The notes under the pieces are model-generated. The model was given only the letters and a program-made list of their open reading frames with translations. It was not told the origin of the DNA and ran no database searches. DNA of 64,000 bases from Ctena decussata (taxonomy: Eukaryota; Mollusca; Bivalvia; Lucinida; Lucinidae), in contig OZ022503.1 in NCBI GenBank assembly GCA_963989385.1, positions 89,972,638 through 90,036,637 on the forward strand, written 5' to 3'. Made by a program: the position numbers and the translations under genes. Numbering within the stretch: position 1 is the stretch's first letter; each line of letters opens with the position of its first letter. Positions 12,676 to 23,556 of this stretch are shown in pieces.

Positions 12676-13809
12676 TATGAAAACACCGATAAAATGGGTG
12701 ATGCACGCCGTTAACTTCTGACAGAAATTCAAGCTTTTTCAGCTTGTATTAAAAATGGTGCTCCAGTAGAAGGCGCTACAGTCGCATGCCCGACACGCCG
12801 CTTTGGACCGAAAGGTGAAGAGGCGAGTCACTGTATTTATAGGTCACTGCTTAAAATTGCATGGGTTCTATTGCTTATTATTTGTGCATATATGAACAAG
12901 CAGAAATAAAATGTTTCATCTTTGTTAATTCGCAGAATAACATGATTTCTGACATGCCAACGTTGTTTCAATAATATGAAGAAAAATTGCAAGAAAATCT
13001 GAGTTTAATACATATTCCTTTAAAGACATAAGTCATTTACAATAGCTTTTTAAAGCTCTAAATAATAGGCTTTTGATGAAATGCATATATGTTTGATAGC
13101 ACTGCTAATAACCTGTGCACAGCACAAGGCTCTCCAGGTACCCCACCCACTCACGTTTGCAAGTCCGGAGACGCTTACCAAAAAATTCCAACATATCAAA
13201 ATGAAATGTATACCAAATTATTCCTTGTGTTCTAACTAAGAACATGAATACCCACAACATATGTTTATTTTATCTATGAGCGGAGATATAGGCATTTTTA
13301 TGATGAGGAAACCGGGAAAATGTTCCAAACACTGCCAGTTTGGAAGCAAAAAGTTAATTTTTAAAAAACATACAGCCAAGTCTCCGGCACATTTAATATT
13401 TTCATAGCATGTAAATATGTTAAAACTTTGTATACAAAATATAAAATGTGCTGGAGGCTGGGCTCATATATTTTGAAAGCCGCAAACGCTACCAAATTCA
13501 TCATTTTTGTCAGAATCCGCTGGGGTTTAGCTATATTCAAGACAAAAACATATTTTTTGCAAGAACTGATTAATTTTGTGTTTGCTGTTACATTCAAGGT
13601 CTGAACTTTCCTACGAATACATTTTTATTATCGAAGTAGGACTTTTGAAAAATGAGTTTTTTGGGGGCTAAATATGGGCCTTATCATACCAGGTCCTTTG
13701 TAATAGAAGCATTGCAACTCCACAGCTGCGAACTCCCTCCACAAACTGATGAGAAACCATATATGAAAACAAATTTCCCCCTAGTAATCTATCCTTTCGG
13801 AAAATGGGC

Positions 13810-14760
13810 TATACTTTTTATACCCCGTCCCCCGGCATAAGAAGTATGTCGAGGGGTATATAGTTTTTGCCTTTCCGTCTGTTCGTTCGTTTGTTTGTTA
13901 GTTCGTTCATCCATATGTAAGTTAACAATTGCGTTAAAGTTTTGCGTTAAGTTTTTTTTTCTTTTGCTTCTGTTATCCAGAGCTTGGTCATAAGTGCTTA
14001 GTGTTACTACAGGATGGACAGGGATCAGTGTGCATCATCTTGATGCTGCTACTGGCCGAAGGTCAAAGTCACAGACTGAGAAATTTGTACAACAGTTGTG
14101 TTAAAGTTTTGCGTTAAGTTTTTGCCTTTGCTCTGTTTTCCTGAAAGACTGTACTGGAACTTGTTGATATGTGCTTAGTGTTACTACAGGATGGAAATTG
14201 ATCCATTTGCATCACCTGGATGCTGCTGCAGGCCTAAGGTCAAGGTCTCAGACTTAGAAATTTGTACAACAGTTGTATTAAAGTTTTGTGTTAAGATTTT
14301 GCTTTTGCTCTATTTTATGAAAGCTTCGATTGAACTTTGTTCAGGTGTGTTTAGTGTTAGTACAGGATGGATACATACTAGTTTGCATCATCTGGATGCT
14401 GCTGCAAACCTGAGGGCAAGGTCACAGACTAGGAAATTTATATAACATTAGTGTTATAGTTTTGTATTAAGTTGTACATGTATCTGTTTGCTTATATTTT
14501 CAATATACTTGAATGGAACCATCTGATGCTTGACATCATCTGGTTGCTGCTGCTGACTGTAGGTCAAGGTCACAGACTTCTAAATTTGTATACCATTTGT
14601 GTTAAAAGTGAACTCTAAGTTTGTATTGTTTTGCTTATTGTGAGATCTTGAGATGGAACCTAGTGATACATGACTACGTGGGCATGTAAAGTTTATTTCC
14701 TGTAGGTGGTTGCGCTGGCCGGGGTATACGTGAGCCCCTGCTCACTTGCTCTAGTTCAGT
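13810..14760 (+). repeat. Minisatellite, four units of about 176 bp
   Basis: Opens with ATACCCCGTCCCCCGGCATAA and a GTTCGTTCGTTTG run. Units then share GCTTAGTGTTACTACAGGAT (near 13996, 14170, 14349 and a decayed fourth), a CATCTGGATGCTGCTGC block and AAGGTCAAGGTCACAGACT. It ends with GGGGTATACGTGAGCCCCTG. Reading frames inside come from the repeat. Confidence 0.75.
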
Positions 14761-15054
14761 TCCTTTTCTACAGCGCTTTATTCCCTTTTAATTTCAGCCA
14801 ATGCTCAGCCTCCTTGCATTTTGTGTGCTCACAGAAGCGGTTAACGTTGACGCCATCTTGTTTTCTCAAATGGAACGTTTGACGTCATTACGTAAAGTAG
14901 CGACAAGAAGACTGTATGCCCCGTATTCTTAATTTTTCGTTGATTTCTATTCAACCCAGTCTAATTATAACTTCCATGGGTGTCGTAACGATAGAAATTC
15001 CATTGAAAGTAATGTATCTTACAGGTAAAAATATGCATTACCAATCTTCTAGCG
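14761..15054. other. No gene recognised
   Basis: Mixed composition with a moderately GC-rich patch around 14810-14890. No coding or RNA signal supported. Confidence 0.35.
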
Positions 15055-15500
15055 CCTCGCTGTAGAAGCATGCTTTCATGGCGATGTGGTTAGAGTGCTG
15101 GACTTTTGTTGCTAGTTAAGCAACGTTTAGTTCGGCTAGTACATGGATGGGTGACTCAGGTTAAGCTGCTTGGTGCGGTGATTGGGTATCAAGGTTTACT
15201 ACATTAGTGGCAGCGTGTTTGACGAGCTCACGAGAGACTACTGCCCTGCCTTTGAGGGATGAAAGGGGAGCTATGTAGACTGTGTGGCTACAGGGTGCTC
15301 AGGTACCTTTCAAGAAAAAGGAGGGAGTAGTGTAGTGAATGGGTATGGCTACCACAACTAGCGCCTTGCTGTAGAGTCATGCTTTTATGGCGACGTGGTT
15401 AGAGTGGTGGACTTTTGTTGCTAGTTAAGCAACGTTTAGCTTGGCTAGTACCTGGATGGGTGACCCAGGTTAATCTGTTTGGGTATCCACTATCTAGGTT
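15055..15500 (+). mobile_element. Two copies of a 5S rRNA-like SINE or repeat
   Basis: Two related segments (15055-15330 and 15355-15500). Each has CGCC(T)TGCTGTAGA, GGTTAGAGTG(C/G)TGGAC, and then GTTAAGCAACGTTTAG...GGCTAGTAC...GGATGGGTGAC. The last run resembles the internal promoter and 3' part of 5S rRNA (GTTAAGCAACG, GGTTAGTACTTGGATGGGTGAC), as in 5S-derived SINE3 elements. Not a functional 5S gene. The second copy abuts the 3' end of the RT fragment at 15503. Confidence 0.6.
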
Positions 15501-15502
15501 TA

Positions 15503-16705
15503 CTACATGACATTGGCAGGCAGACCATTCCAGAGATGGCCTGTTGATAGAAAGAAGGATTCCTTGTCGGAGTTGATGGAACAAAATATTGACAGGAATC
15601 GTTGGTGGTGTCCTCTAGTTGCTACTCCTGTGGCTGTCAGGTACTGGCCTGAAGGGATTTCAATGAGGTTATTGACAATCCCGTACATCATTGTGACATT
15701 GTTCTGGTCTCACCTTGATTTAAGGTCCTCCCAACCAAGGTCTTGCAACATTGAAGTGACACTGCTGGTTCGGCGGTAGTCTTTGCAGCAAAACCTGGCA
15801 GCATGCCTCTGTACAGACTCCAATTTGGCTATGTTGGATTTTGTCACTGGGTCCCATACTGTCGAAGCATCTTCGAGCTGTGGACTAACTATGGACTTGT
15901 AGCATTTGGCCTTAATATCCTTTGGGCAGCTTGAAAGATTTCTGCAAATGAAAGCTGTAGTCTGGTTGGCCCTTTTTGTCACTGCATCAATATGGCTGTT
16001 CCAGGACAGTTTATTGTCTATGGTGACTCCAAGGTACTTCGCTTTGGGCATTTCTTTCAAGGTGTGTTCATGAACGCTATAAGAAGCTGGTATGACATTT
16101 CCCTTGTTGGTGATCTGGATGTGTTCGCAATTGTCTGGCTTAAATACCATCTGCCAATCTCTTTCCCATTCCTGTAGATGATTAAGATCTCTCTGTAGTG
16201 ACTCTGCATCTTTCTGGTCTCGTATAACTCTGTATAGCAGACAGTCATCTGCAAAGAGTCATACTGAAGAGGAAACTCTTGAGGGCAGGTCATTGATGTG
16301 TAACAGGAACAGGAGAGGTCCAAGTACTGTACCCTGTGGAACTCCAAATGTGACAGCGGCAGGAGAAGATGTCTCCCCATCAAGGACAACTTGCTGGTTC
16401 CTTGCGAGGAAACTTTGGATCCAGGATAGGTTCTTGTCTCTGATGCCATAGTGATGGAGCTTGACTGCCAGGTGATGATGTGGAACCTTATCGAAAGCAT
16501 TGCTGAAGTCCAACAAAATAGCATCAACTTGTTGCCATCTGTCTAGTCCAACTGCGAGGTATGTATAGTGGTAATGAGCTGTGTCTCACAGGATCTCTTC
16601 TTCCTGAAACCGTGCTGGGAATCACTCTGAATCTTGTTACTTTCTAGAAATTACATGAGATGACTATGTACTATATGTTCCATGACTTTGCAACAACAGT
16701 GAAAC
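15503..16705 (-). pseudogene. Non-LTR retrotransposon reverse transcriptase, broken
   Basis: Minus-strand pieces in order: QSDSQHGFRKKRSCETQLI (from about 16635), LDFSNAFDKVPHHHLAVKLH, IRDKNLSWIQSFL, GVPQGTVLGPLLFLLHINDL, LFADDCLLYRVIRDQKDAES, FKPDNCEHIQITNKG, YLGVTIDNKLSWNSHI and a terminal LSTGHLWNGLPANVM and stop at 15503. The catalytic FADD is intact. An Arg codon just before it has become TGA, and the frame shifts at least twice. Typical of Jockey/CR1-clade RT. Dead copy, 5'-truncated. Confidence 0.88.
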
Positions 16706-16744
16706 TGGGCGATAGCTAGCAGCCTTCAAGATACTGCAGTCATT

Positions 16745-16775
16745 TTAGGGCTTTGTTGTTGCTGCTGCTGTTGTA
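16745..16775. repeat. TTG/CTG trinucleotide run
   Basis: TTGTTGTTGCTGCTGCTG-like run between the two oppositely oriented RT fragments. Confidence 0.7.
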
Positions 16776-16796
16776 TAGTATAATTACAATGAAGGA

Positions 16797-17412
16797 TCAG
16801 TGGCAGTAAAGCTCCATCACTACAGCATCAGAGACAAGAACCTATCCTGGATCCAAAGTTTCCTCGCAGATAGGAACCAGCAAGCTGTCCTTGATGGGAA
16901 GACATCTGCCGCTGTCACATCTGGAGTTCCACAGGGTACAGTACTTGGACCTCTCCTGTTCCTGGTATACATCAATGACCTGCCCTCTAGAGTTTCCTCT
17001 TCAGTACGACTCTTCGCAGATAATTATATACTGTACAGAATTATACGAGACCAGGAAGATGCAGTCACTACAGAGAGATCTTAATCATCTACAGGAATGG
17101 GAAAGAGATTGGCAGATGGTATTTAAGCCAGACAATTGCGAACACATCCAGATCACCAACAAGGGAAGTGTCATACCAACGTCTTCTAGCATTCATGGAC
17201 AGACCTTAAAAGAAACATCAGAAGCAAAGTACTGTGGAGTCACCGTAGACAGTAAATTGTCCCGGAACAGCCATATTGATGCAGTGACTATTAGGGCCAA
17301 CCAGACTACAGCTTTCCTTCGCAGAAATCTTTCAAGCTGCCCAAAGGTTATTAAGGCCAAATGCTACAAGTCCATAGACTATGCCAATATTGGCCATTCA
17401 CTTATTTGGTAG
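16797..17412 (+). pseudogene. Second copy of the same reverse transcriptase, opposite strand
   Basis: Plus strand: VKLHHYSIRDKNLSWIQSFL, GVPQGTVLGPLLFLVYINDL, then LFADNYILYRIIRDQEDA, a frameshift near 17075, and LQRDLNHLQEWERDWQMVFK through NLSSCPKVIKAKCYKSI. It matches the minus-strand copy at 15503-16705 closely. The catalytic FADD has become FADN and the 5' and 3' ends are missing, so it is inactive. Confidence 0.88.
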
Positions 17413-17664
17413 ATGTAGATGTAGAATGGACTTTTTTTTTTTGGACAAAAAGCAAATACGCTGTGGGTCAAGTGGGTCAAGGGGCTGTGAAGGCACCTTG
17501 TAGGTTCAGGACAGAGCCCTTTTTTTTTTTTTGGGGGGGGGGGGGGGGTCTAGCCCCCTCCCTTCCCAGTACAGGCAGAAAATAACAAATTATGTTAGAT
17601 GCATGGGAAGTAATTTCTGTGATATAAAACAAGCTTCTCAACCTGGCTGGCAACGTCAGTTTTT
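17413..17664. other. Homopolymer-rich spacer
   Basis: Contains T runs at 17430 and a T12-G18 tract near 17519-17549 where sequencing length may be unreliable. No gene. Confidence 0.6.
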
Positions 17665-20347
17665 GTCGAGCCTGCTTGCGGTGAGCGAGACATAGTTGTT
17701 ACAACTTCAGATCAGTGTTTGTCCGTGTGTGCATGCTTCCGTGCGGATTTGTCCCGGCCATAACTTCTACATTTACAGATGGATTTCAAAATAATTTGGC
17801 ACAGTTGTTCTCCTTGATGAGTAGAAGTGCCATTTGAAAAGTTTGTTCAGGTAGGTCCAAGGTCAAGGTCACACTTGAAGGTCAAATGATAAAATGGCCA
17901 TAAATTTAGCTTACAAGTCCTAGCCATAACTTCTACATTTATGGATGGATTTCAAAATAATTTTGCACAATTGTTCTCCTTGATAAGTAGAAGTGCTGTT
18001 TGAAACATTTGATCTGGTAGGTCCAAGGTTAAGGTCACACTTGAAGGTCAAATGATAAAATGGCCATAAATTGATCTTGTCCAAGCCATAACTTCAACAT
18101 TTACTAATGGATTTCAAAATAATTTGGCACAATTGTTCTCCTTGATGAGTAGAAGTGCTATTGAAACATTTGATATGATAGGTCCAAGGTCAAGGTCACA
18201 CTTGAAGGTCAAATGATGAAATGGCCATTATCTGAGCTTGTCCAAGCCATCACTTCAACATTTACAAATGGATTTCAAAATAATTTGGTAAAGTTGTTCT
18301 CCTTGATGAGTAGAAGTGCCATTTGAAAAGTTTGTTCAGGTAGGTCCAAGGTCAAGGTCACACTTGAAGGTCAAATGATAAAATGGCCATAAATCTAGCT
18401 TACAAGTCCTAGCCATAACTTCTACATTTATGGATGGATTTCAAAATAATTTTGCACAATTGTTCTCCTTGATGAGTAGAAGTGCTATTTGAAACATTTG
18501 ATCAGGTAGGTCCAAGGTAAGGTCACACTTGAAGGTCAAATGATAAAATGGCCATAAATTGATCTTGTCCAAGCCATAACTTCTACATTTATGGATGGAT
18601 TTCAAAATAATTTGGCACAATTGTTCTCCTTGATGAGTAGAAGTGCTATTGAAACATTTGATCTTATAGGTCCAAGGCCAAGGTCACACTTGAAGGTCAA
18701 ATGATAAAATGGCCATAAATCTAGCTTACAAGTCCTAGCCGTAACTTCTACATTTATGGATGGATTTCAAAATAATTTTGCACAATTGTTCTCTTTGATG
18801 AGTAAAAGTGCTATTTGAAACATTTGATCAGGTAGGTCCAAGGTCAAGGTCACACTTGAAGGTCAAGTGATAAAATGGCCATATATTGATCTTGTCCAAG
18901 CCATAACTTCTACATTTATGGATGGATTTCAAAATAATTTTGCACATTTGTTCTCCTTGATGAGTAGAAGTGCTATTGAAACATTTGATCTGATAGGTCC
19001 AAGGTCAAGGTCACACTTGAAGGTCAAATGATAAAATGGCCATTATCTGAGCTTGTCCAAGCCATAACTTCAACATTTACAAATGGATTTCAAAATAATT
19101 TGGCACAATTGTTCTCCTTGATGAGTAAAAGTGCCTTTTGGAACAGTTGTTCAAGTAGGTCCAAGGTCATGGTCACACTTGAAGGTCAAATGATAAAATG
19201 GTCATAAATTGATCTTGTCCAAGCCATAACTTCAACATTTACAAATGGATTTCAAAATAATTTGGCACAATTGTTCTCCTTGATGAGTAGAGTGCTATTG
19301 AAACATTTGATCTGATAGGTCCAAGGTCAAGGTCACACTTGAAGGTCAAATGATAAAATGGCCATTATCTGAGCTTGTCCAAGCCATCACTTCAACATTT
19401 ACAAATGGATTTCAAAATAATTTGGCAAAGTTGTTCTCCTTGATGAGTAAAAGTGCCATTTGAAAAGATTGTTCAGGTAGGTCCAATGTCAAGGTCACAC
19501 TTGAAGGTCAAATGATAAAATGACCATAAACCTAGCTTGCAAGTCCTAGCCATAACTTCTACATTTATGGATGGATTTCAAAATAATTTTGCACAATTGT
19601 TCTCCTTGATGAGTAGAAGTGCTATTTGAAACATTTGATCAGGTAGGTCCAAGGTCAAGGTCACACTTGAAGGTTAAATGATAAAATGGCCATAAATTGA
19701 TCTTGTCCAAGCCATAACTTCTACATTTATGGATGGATTTCAAAATAATTTGGCACAATTGTTCTCCTTGATAAGTAGAAGTGCTATTGAAACATTTGAT
19801 CTGATAGGTCCAAGGTCAAGGTCACACTTGAAGGTCAAATGATAAAATGGCCATTATCTGAGCTTGTCCGAGCCATAACTTCAACACTTACAAATGGATT
19901 TCAAAATAATTTGGCACAATTGTTCTCCTTGATGAGTATAAGTGCCTTTTGGAACAGTTGTTCAAGTAGGTCCAAAGTGAAGGTCACGCTTGAAGGTCAA
20001 ATGATAAAATGGTCATAAATTGAGCTTGTCCTAGCCATTACTTCTACTTTACGGATGGATTTCAAAATAATTTGGCACAATTGTTCTTTTTGATGAGTGG
20101 AACTGTCAAGTGACATATGTGTTCAGGTAGGTCCAAGGTCAAGGTCAGACTTGAAGGTCAGATATTGTAATTGTCATAAATTGAGCTTGTCTGGGTCATC
20201 ATTTCTACTTATTTTCCTTTGTGAAAATGTGAAAAAAAAGAAGACATATGCTGGCTAAGCATGATGTTGTTTGGCTTCTTTCTAGAGTGAAGCAGTTACT
20301 TAGTCTTGACATACTTATAGGTCACTCTAGCGAACAGCGGGCTCGAC
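17665..20347 (+). repeat. Minisatellite, 15 units of about 163 bp, in a TCGAGCC-bounded element
   Basis: Each unit runs CCATAACTTCTACATTTA, GGATTTCAAAATAATTT, TTGTTCTCCTTGATGAGTAG, GTCCAAGGTCAAGGTCACAC, GAAGGTCAAATGATAAAATG. The AAGGTCACAC block recurs near 17856, 18018, 18182, 18343, 18509, 18669, 18836, 18996, 19159, 19320, 19482, 19648, 19809, 19968 and 20132. Bounded by GTCGAGCCTGC (17665) and GCGGGCTCGAC (to 20347). No coding. Confidence 0.9.
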
Positions 20348-21627
20348 CAGTTGTCCCTGAACAACCTTCTAGTTTCATGTATATACCTATTGTTCCTGTT
20401 TAATGTTGTAGGCTCAAGGTCAAGGTTACATGAGTTGCTATTTTTAAGAAAACTTTAAAATCACTCTAGTGACTTCAGTTTTAGACTGATCACCTTTGGC
20501 TAAATTTGCTATCATGAGTATGGTCAAGGTCATTGTTACATTATATAGGAAGACTGTCATTGCTCTAGCAACCTAATTTTTGGACCATGTCCAGTTCGAG
20601 GGGATTGTATGGCTTGTGATGCCTTGTTAAGATAGATGGTTGTCTAATGTAACTTTAGGTGTATTGTGCATCAGATTTTGGCACCCATACCCAAAGTCAA
20701 GGCCACTGTCAGGGGTCAAATGCTAAATCATATCTATTACTCAGAAATACTAAAATAAATGAAAATACTGAAATAAAATCAAACTTCAGAGAAAGGTAAA
20801 GCAGAACATTTATTCAATTAAAAGGTTGGAGCTTACCATTCTAAGATTACCACAGATCTGTGTAAGTCAGTCTTGAGTAATTCAGCTATAAAATGGGTTT
20901 TTCTCTTGCTAAAATATCTTAAAGATCTAGATTCATCATACAAAATGGATCTAGATCTTGCCATTTTTTTTGGAAGGAAAAACCCTATCTTAAAACTGAA
21001 TATATACATTACAGTTTGATGTCAAAGAGTCCTTGAGACTCACTGGGGTGAACCCAGTGAGTCCCAAAGTCTCTTTGACATCAATGTCTGACAATAAAAT
21101 TATAATGTCTGACAATATAAGTATGAATCTGAACAGCACTACTTAAAGCTGTTTTTTTATTTTTTATTTTTTTTTTTATTGATTTCAGTGAATCTTGGGA
21201 CTTCCAACAAGATCAGTTATGAGTTCCACAGGCAATGTAGAGTATATATAGCGGCACACACATGTAGCAAATCACTGGGAAAAGCAAAGTGAGATTTAGG
21301 GTCATATGCCCTAAGTCAAGGCCATAAACTAGAAGCAGTGGTCAAATTGTACCGTAATATGCGTATATATTGGGACACCTAAAAATAATGAATGTTCCAT
21401 TCGCGACAAATGGAAAATAATTATTTTAGGTGTCCCATTACTTAAGCACATTAGGGTATCTTGACTGTAATCGAAAACTATTGAAGTAAATTTGGTCAAA
21501 TTGTATCCTGGCTGCAATTAAAAACTTTTGAATAAATTCAAACTACACAGAAGGATACCGAATAATGAGAATGGGTCTGGTAGCATTTCGTACAGATTGT
21601 AACATTTGTTCGTCCTTTTTTTTTCAG
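20348..21627. other. Upstream flank of the TMEM70-like gene
   Basis: Contains a decayed GGTCAAGGT repeat (20400-20720), a GATCTAGATC-type palindrome (20890-20985), and an inverted repeat at 21017-21083 whose arms share GATGTCAAAGAG / CTCTTTGACATC around GACTCACTGGG...CCCAGTGAGTC. A palindromic MITE lies at 21350-21452. I could not find a first exon or promoter here. Confidence 0.45.
21350..21452. mobile_element. Short palindromic MITE (GGGACACCTAAA family), copy 1
   Basis: Arms TTGGGACACCTAAAAATAAT and ATTATTTTAGGTGTCCCATT around a TCCATT...AATGGA core. Ends resemble ACCGTAATATGC / GCACATTAGGGT. A second copy lies at 23738-23851. Confidence 0.7.
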
Positions 21628-22413
21628 GGACCACAGCTATCAGGATTTATCAGATTTGGAAGCAGTCAGCTGAGGTTTTCAAGACAACAAAATGTCGTGT
21701 CAGTGTGCAGCCTATCAAGCTTTACAGGGTACTCTGGAGTATTGTCTAAATCCCTTCCTTCATCTGCTGTGATCACATCTCAACATTGCTTCTCAACATC
21801 CAAGCCACAGCTGTTTGTGTTTAAGAAAAAGGATCCAAACATTGACCCAGAAAGTGGTCAGCCCTATACACACCCTGTGAAAGGAGATCTTGTATATTCT
21901 GGGCCTCTTACATGGTCGGTGAAAAAGCTAAAGATTCTTTCACTGTTTTCAAGTGGTCTGGGGCTGCTAATATTGCCCAGCCTTATTTCTAGTAAGCTGT
22001 CCTGGTTTATGATTGGTGGACTTAGCACAGCTATTTTCATTACCCCACTTCTGATACACTTCATATTTGCAAAGAAATATGTCACAGAAATTTATTTTAA
22101 TGATGAAACAAAGAAGTTCAATATGGGGACTTTAAGTTTTTTTCTGCGACGACAGGAAACAGAATTCACGGCCGACGATGTTATTTTACCAGACATCCCG
22201 GGGGCATTTTCCTCTTACAGAATCAAAGGCAAGGACGTTTTCTTTAATAGAACTTTGTTTAATAGTAAAGAAGTATATAAACATATGGTTGGGTATGACA
22301 AGCCTCTGGACTTCAGCATACCTTCCGTCGACATGAATAGTAACAATCCAGCAAACCAGGCTGAGATTGAGGAACTGAATAAAAAGATCAAATCTAAGTT
22401 GGACATAAAGTGA
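21628..22413 (+). CDS. TMEM70: TMEM70-like mitochondrial inner-membrane assembly protein, 3' coding exon
   Basis: The translation begins GPQLSGFIRFGSSQLRFSRQ and continues as a Ser/Arg-rich, acid-poor presequence (to about residue 60) typical of mitochondrial import. Next come GDLVYSGPLTWSVKKLKIL, a transmembrane hairpin (two hydrophobic helices around LLILPSLI and TAIFITPLLIHFIF), a KKYVTEIYF strand and the C-terminal HMVGYDKPLDFSIP. The VYxGxL start, helical hairpin and MGYDKP(F/L) end are those of TMEM70, a factor for assembly of the ATP-synthase c-ring and complex I. TMEM186 and TMEM223 share the fold but not that C-terminus. A polypyrimidine tract and CAG at 21615-21627 indicate a splice acceptor, so the true start is probably in an unidentified upstream exon. 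Reading the same frame back to an ATG at 21565 (282 residues) is the alternative. The stop is TGA at 22411-22413. Confidence 0.85.
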   Translation, partial: GPQLSGFIRFGSSQLRFSRQQNVVSVCSLSSFTGYSGVLSKSLPSSAVITSQHCFSTSKPQLFVFKKKDPNIDPESGQPYTHPVKGDLVYSGPLTWSVKKLKILSLFSSGLGLLILPSLISSKLSWFMIGGLSTAIFITPLLIHFIFAKKYVTEIYFNDETKKFNMGTLSFFLRRQETEFTADDVILPDIPGAFSSYRIKGKDVFFNRTLFNSKEVYKHMVGYDKPLDFSIPSVDMNSNNPANQAEIEELNKKIKSKLDIK

Positions 22414-23324
22414 TACAGAGAATTTATTGTGCTGCAGTGTACCATATTTTGTTGAAATGACTCCAAATTTCTAAATCAGTCATACGAAATTCTGCTACGA
22501 GATGAAATTTTGTTTTATCCCAAAAATCTAGGTCCATCTCATGAGATGGATCTAAATTGTTGCGAAATATCATGACCAAAGAAATTTGGTAATCAAGAGG
22601 GGTTTGAAAACCACCTGAACAAAAGTACAGGAAGAGCTATTGTAATACCCCTATCATTCGCATTAGCATTGAGGTTTGCATCAACACATTCAATAAAAGT
22701 TTTTTGTTAGAAGTTTCTAACACTGTAGGCAAATGCATAAATAGGTGAGCTATCTTCTCTGGCAACAGGTCTTTTTGTTATAGTAATTTTGGAATCATTT
22801 TCTTGTTTCTGAATCTCTGTAAAAACTTTGTGACCCATCAATAGAACCACATCACTGAGGGAGTTCTGATTAGAGGCCACAGCATATGCCTTAAAGGAGA
22901 ATGAAAAGAAATTCTTAAAATTTTCATCACAACCTCAACAGATTTATACCTTTCCATTTAGTACCGTAAGAGCCACACAACTCATGATGTTTTGCCAAGC
23001 TTGGAAATCCAGCAATTCCATTCCCACCTGGAAATTGTAGGGTAGAGTCGGGTAACTTCGGACAGCGTGTAAATTCGGACATAACCATTGCTAAACAGTG
23101 AAAATCCAGATGAGATGGCTCATAATGTGCCGTCTCATCAGGATTTTCACTGTTTGCCCAGTTCTTTTTGTTTTAGTTCCAAACAACTGACATATAAAGG
23201 AAAGAATGTCACTGTCTGAATTTACCCGCTGTCAGAAGTTACCCCGACTCTCCCCTAATTTCAAATTTTGCATTTAGTGGATAGCCAAATCATAACAATG
23301 CTATTCAATTCATTATTATGTGTG
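22414..23324. other. Intergenic with a two-layer palindrome
   Basis: After the 3' end of the TMEM70-like gene, 23043-23256 is an inverted repeat. Its outer arms share TCGGGTAACTTCGGACAGC / GCTGTCAGAAGTTACCCCGA and its inner arms are built on CAGTGAAAATCC...GGATTTTCACTG. Similar inner cores occur at 28989-29045, 32363-32431 and 49168-49240. Confidence 0.6.
22692..22697 (+). terminator. Polyadenylation signal of the TMEM70-like gene
   Basis: AATAAA 279 bases after the TGA, followed within 10 bases by a T-rich run (GTTTTTTGTT). It is the first canonical signal downstream of the gene on this strand. Confidence 0.6.
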
Positions 23325-23556
23325 CAACAACACAACAAAACCAACAAAGTGGCCTGTGCATCCAGCAAACACTTAGATCAGCCTGGGCATTCACCGTGTC
23401 AGATCGAGTCTTTGCTGTGGGCTTTATAGGAAATTAAGGGCCTAAGCTACTGCTATGCTGACAGCGACAACTCATATCTGACTGGGTGGATGCCAGGCTG
23501 ATCTGAGTCTTCTCTAGGCACACATGCCGCTTTGTTGGTTTTGTTGCGTTGGGGCT
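23325..23556. mobile_element. Palindromic MITE family A, copy 2
   Basis: CAACAAAACCAACAAAGTGG... and its inverse CGCTTTGTTGGTTTTGTTGC, about 232 bp, ends decayed (ACAACACAAC / GTTGCGTTGGGG). Confidence 0.75.

Larger units (their letters stand above)
9554..13714. mobile_element. 4.2-kb nested inverted-repeat element
   Basis: Outer ends CAATGCTT...GGACCTGGTATGATAAGG (9554-9600) recur inverted at 13672-13714. Inside are a second inverted pair (about 9615-9720 against 12760-12870, sharing GTGACCTATA), a hAT-like insert (10147-11062), a hairpin element (11560-11907) and a 700-bp fold-back (11951-12675). No transposase frame is visible. No convincing target duplication was found at the outer ends. 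Confidence 0.6.

Noticed and set aside
18460..18500. Hammerhead-ribozyme-like string TTGATGAG...GAAAC in the 163-bp units
   Set aside because: The core reads TTGATGA, not CTGATGA, and the stem II region does not pair well enough; no complete fold was found.
21565..21627. In-frame ATG extension of the TMEM70-like exon as the true N-terminus
   Set aside because: A strong polypyrimidine tract and CAG directly precede 21628. The extra residues (CNICSSFFFQ) encode that tract, so an upstream exon is more likely, although the extension cannot be excluded.
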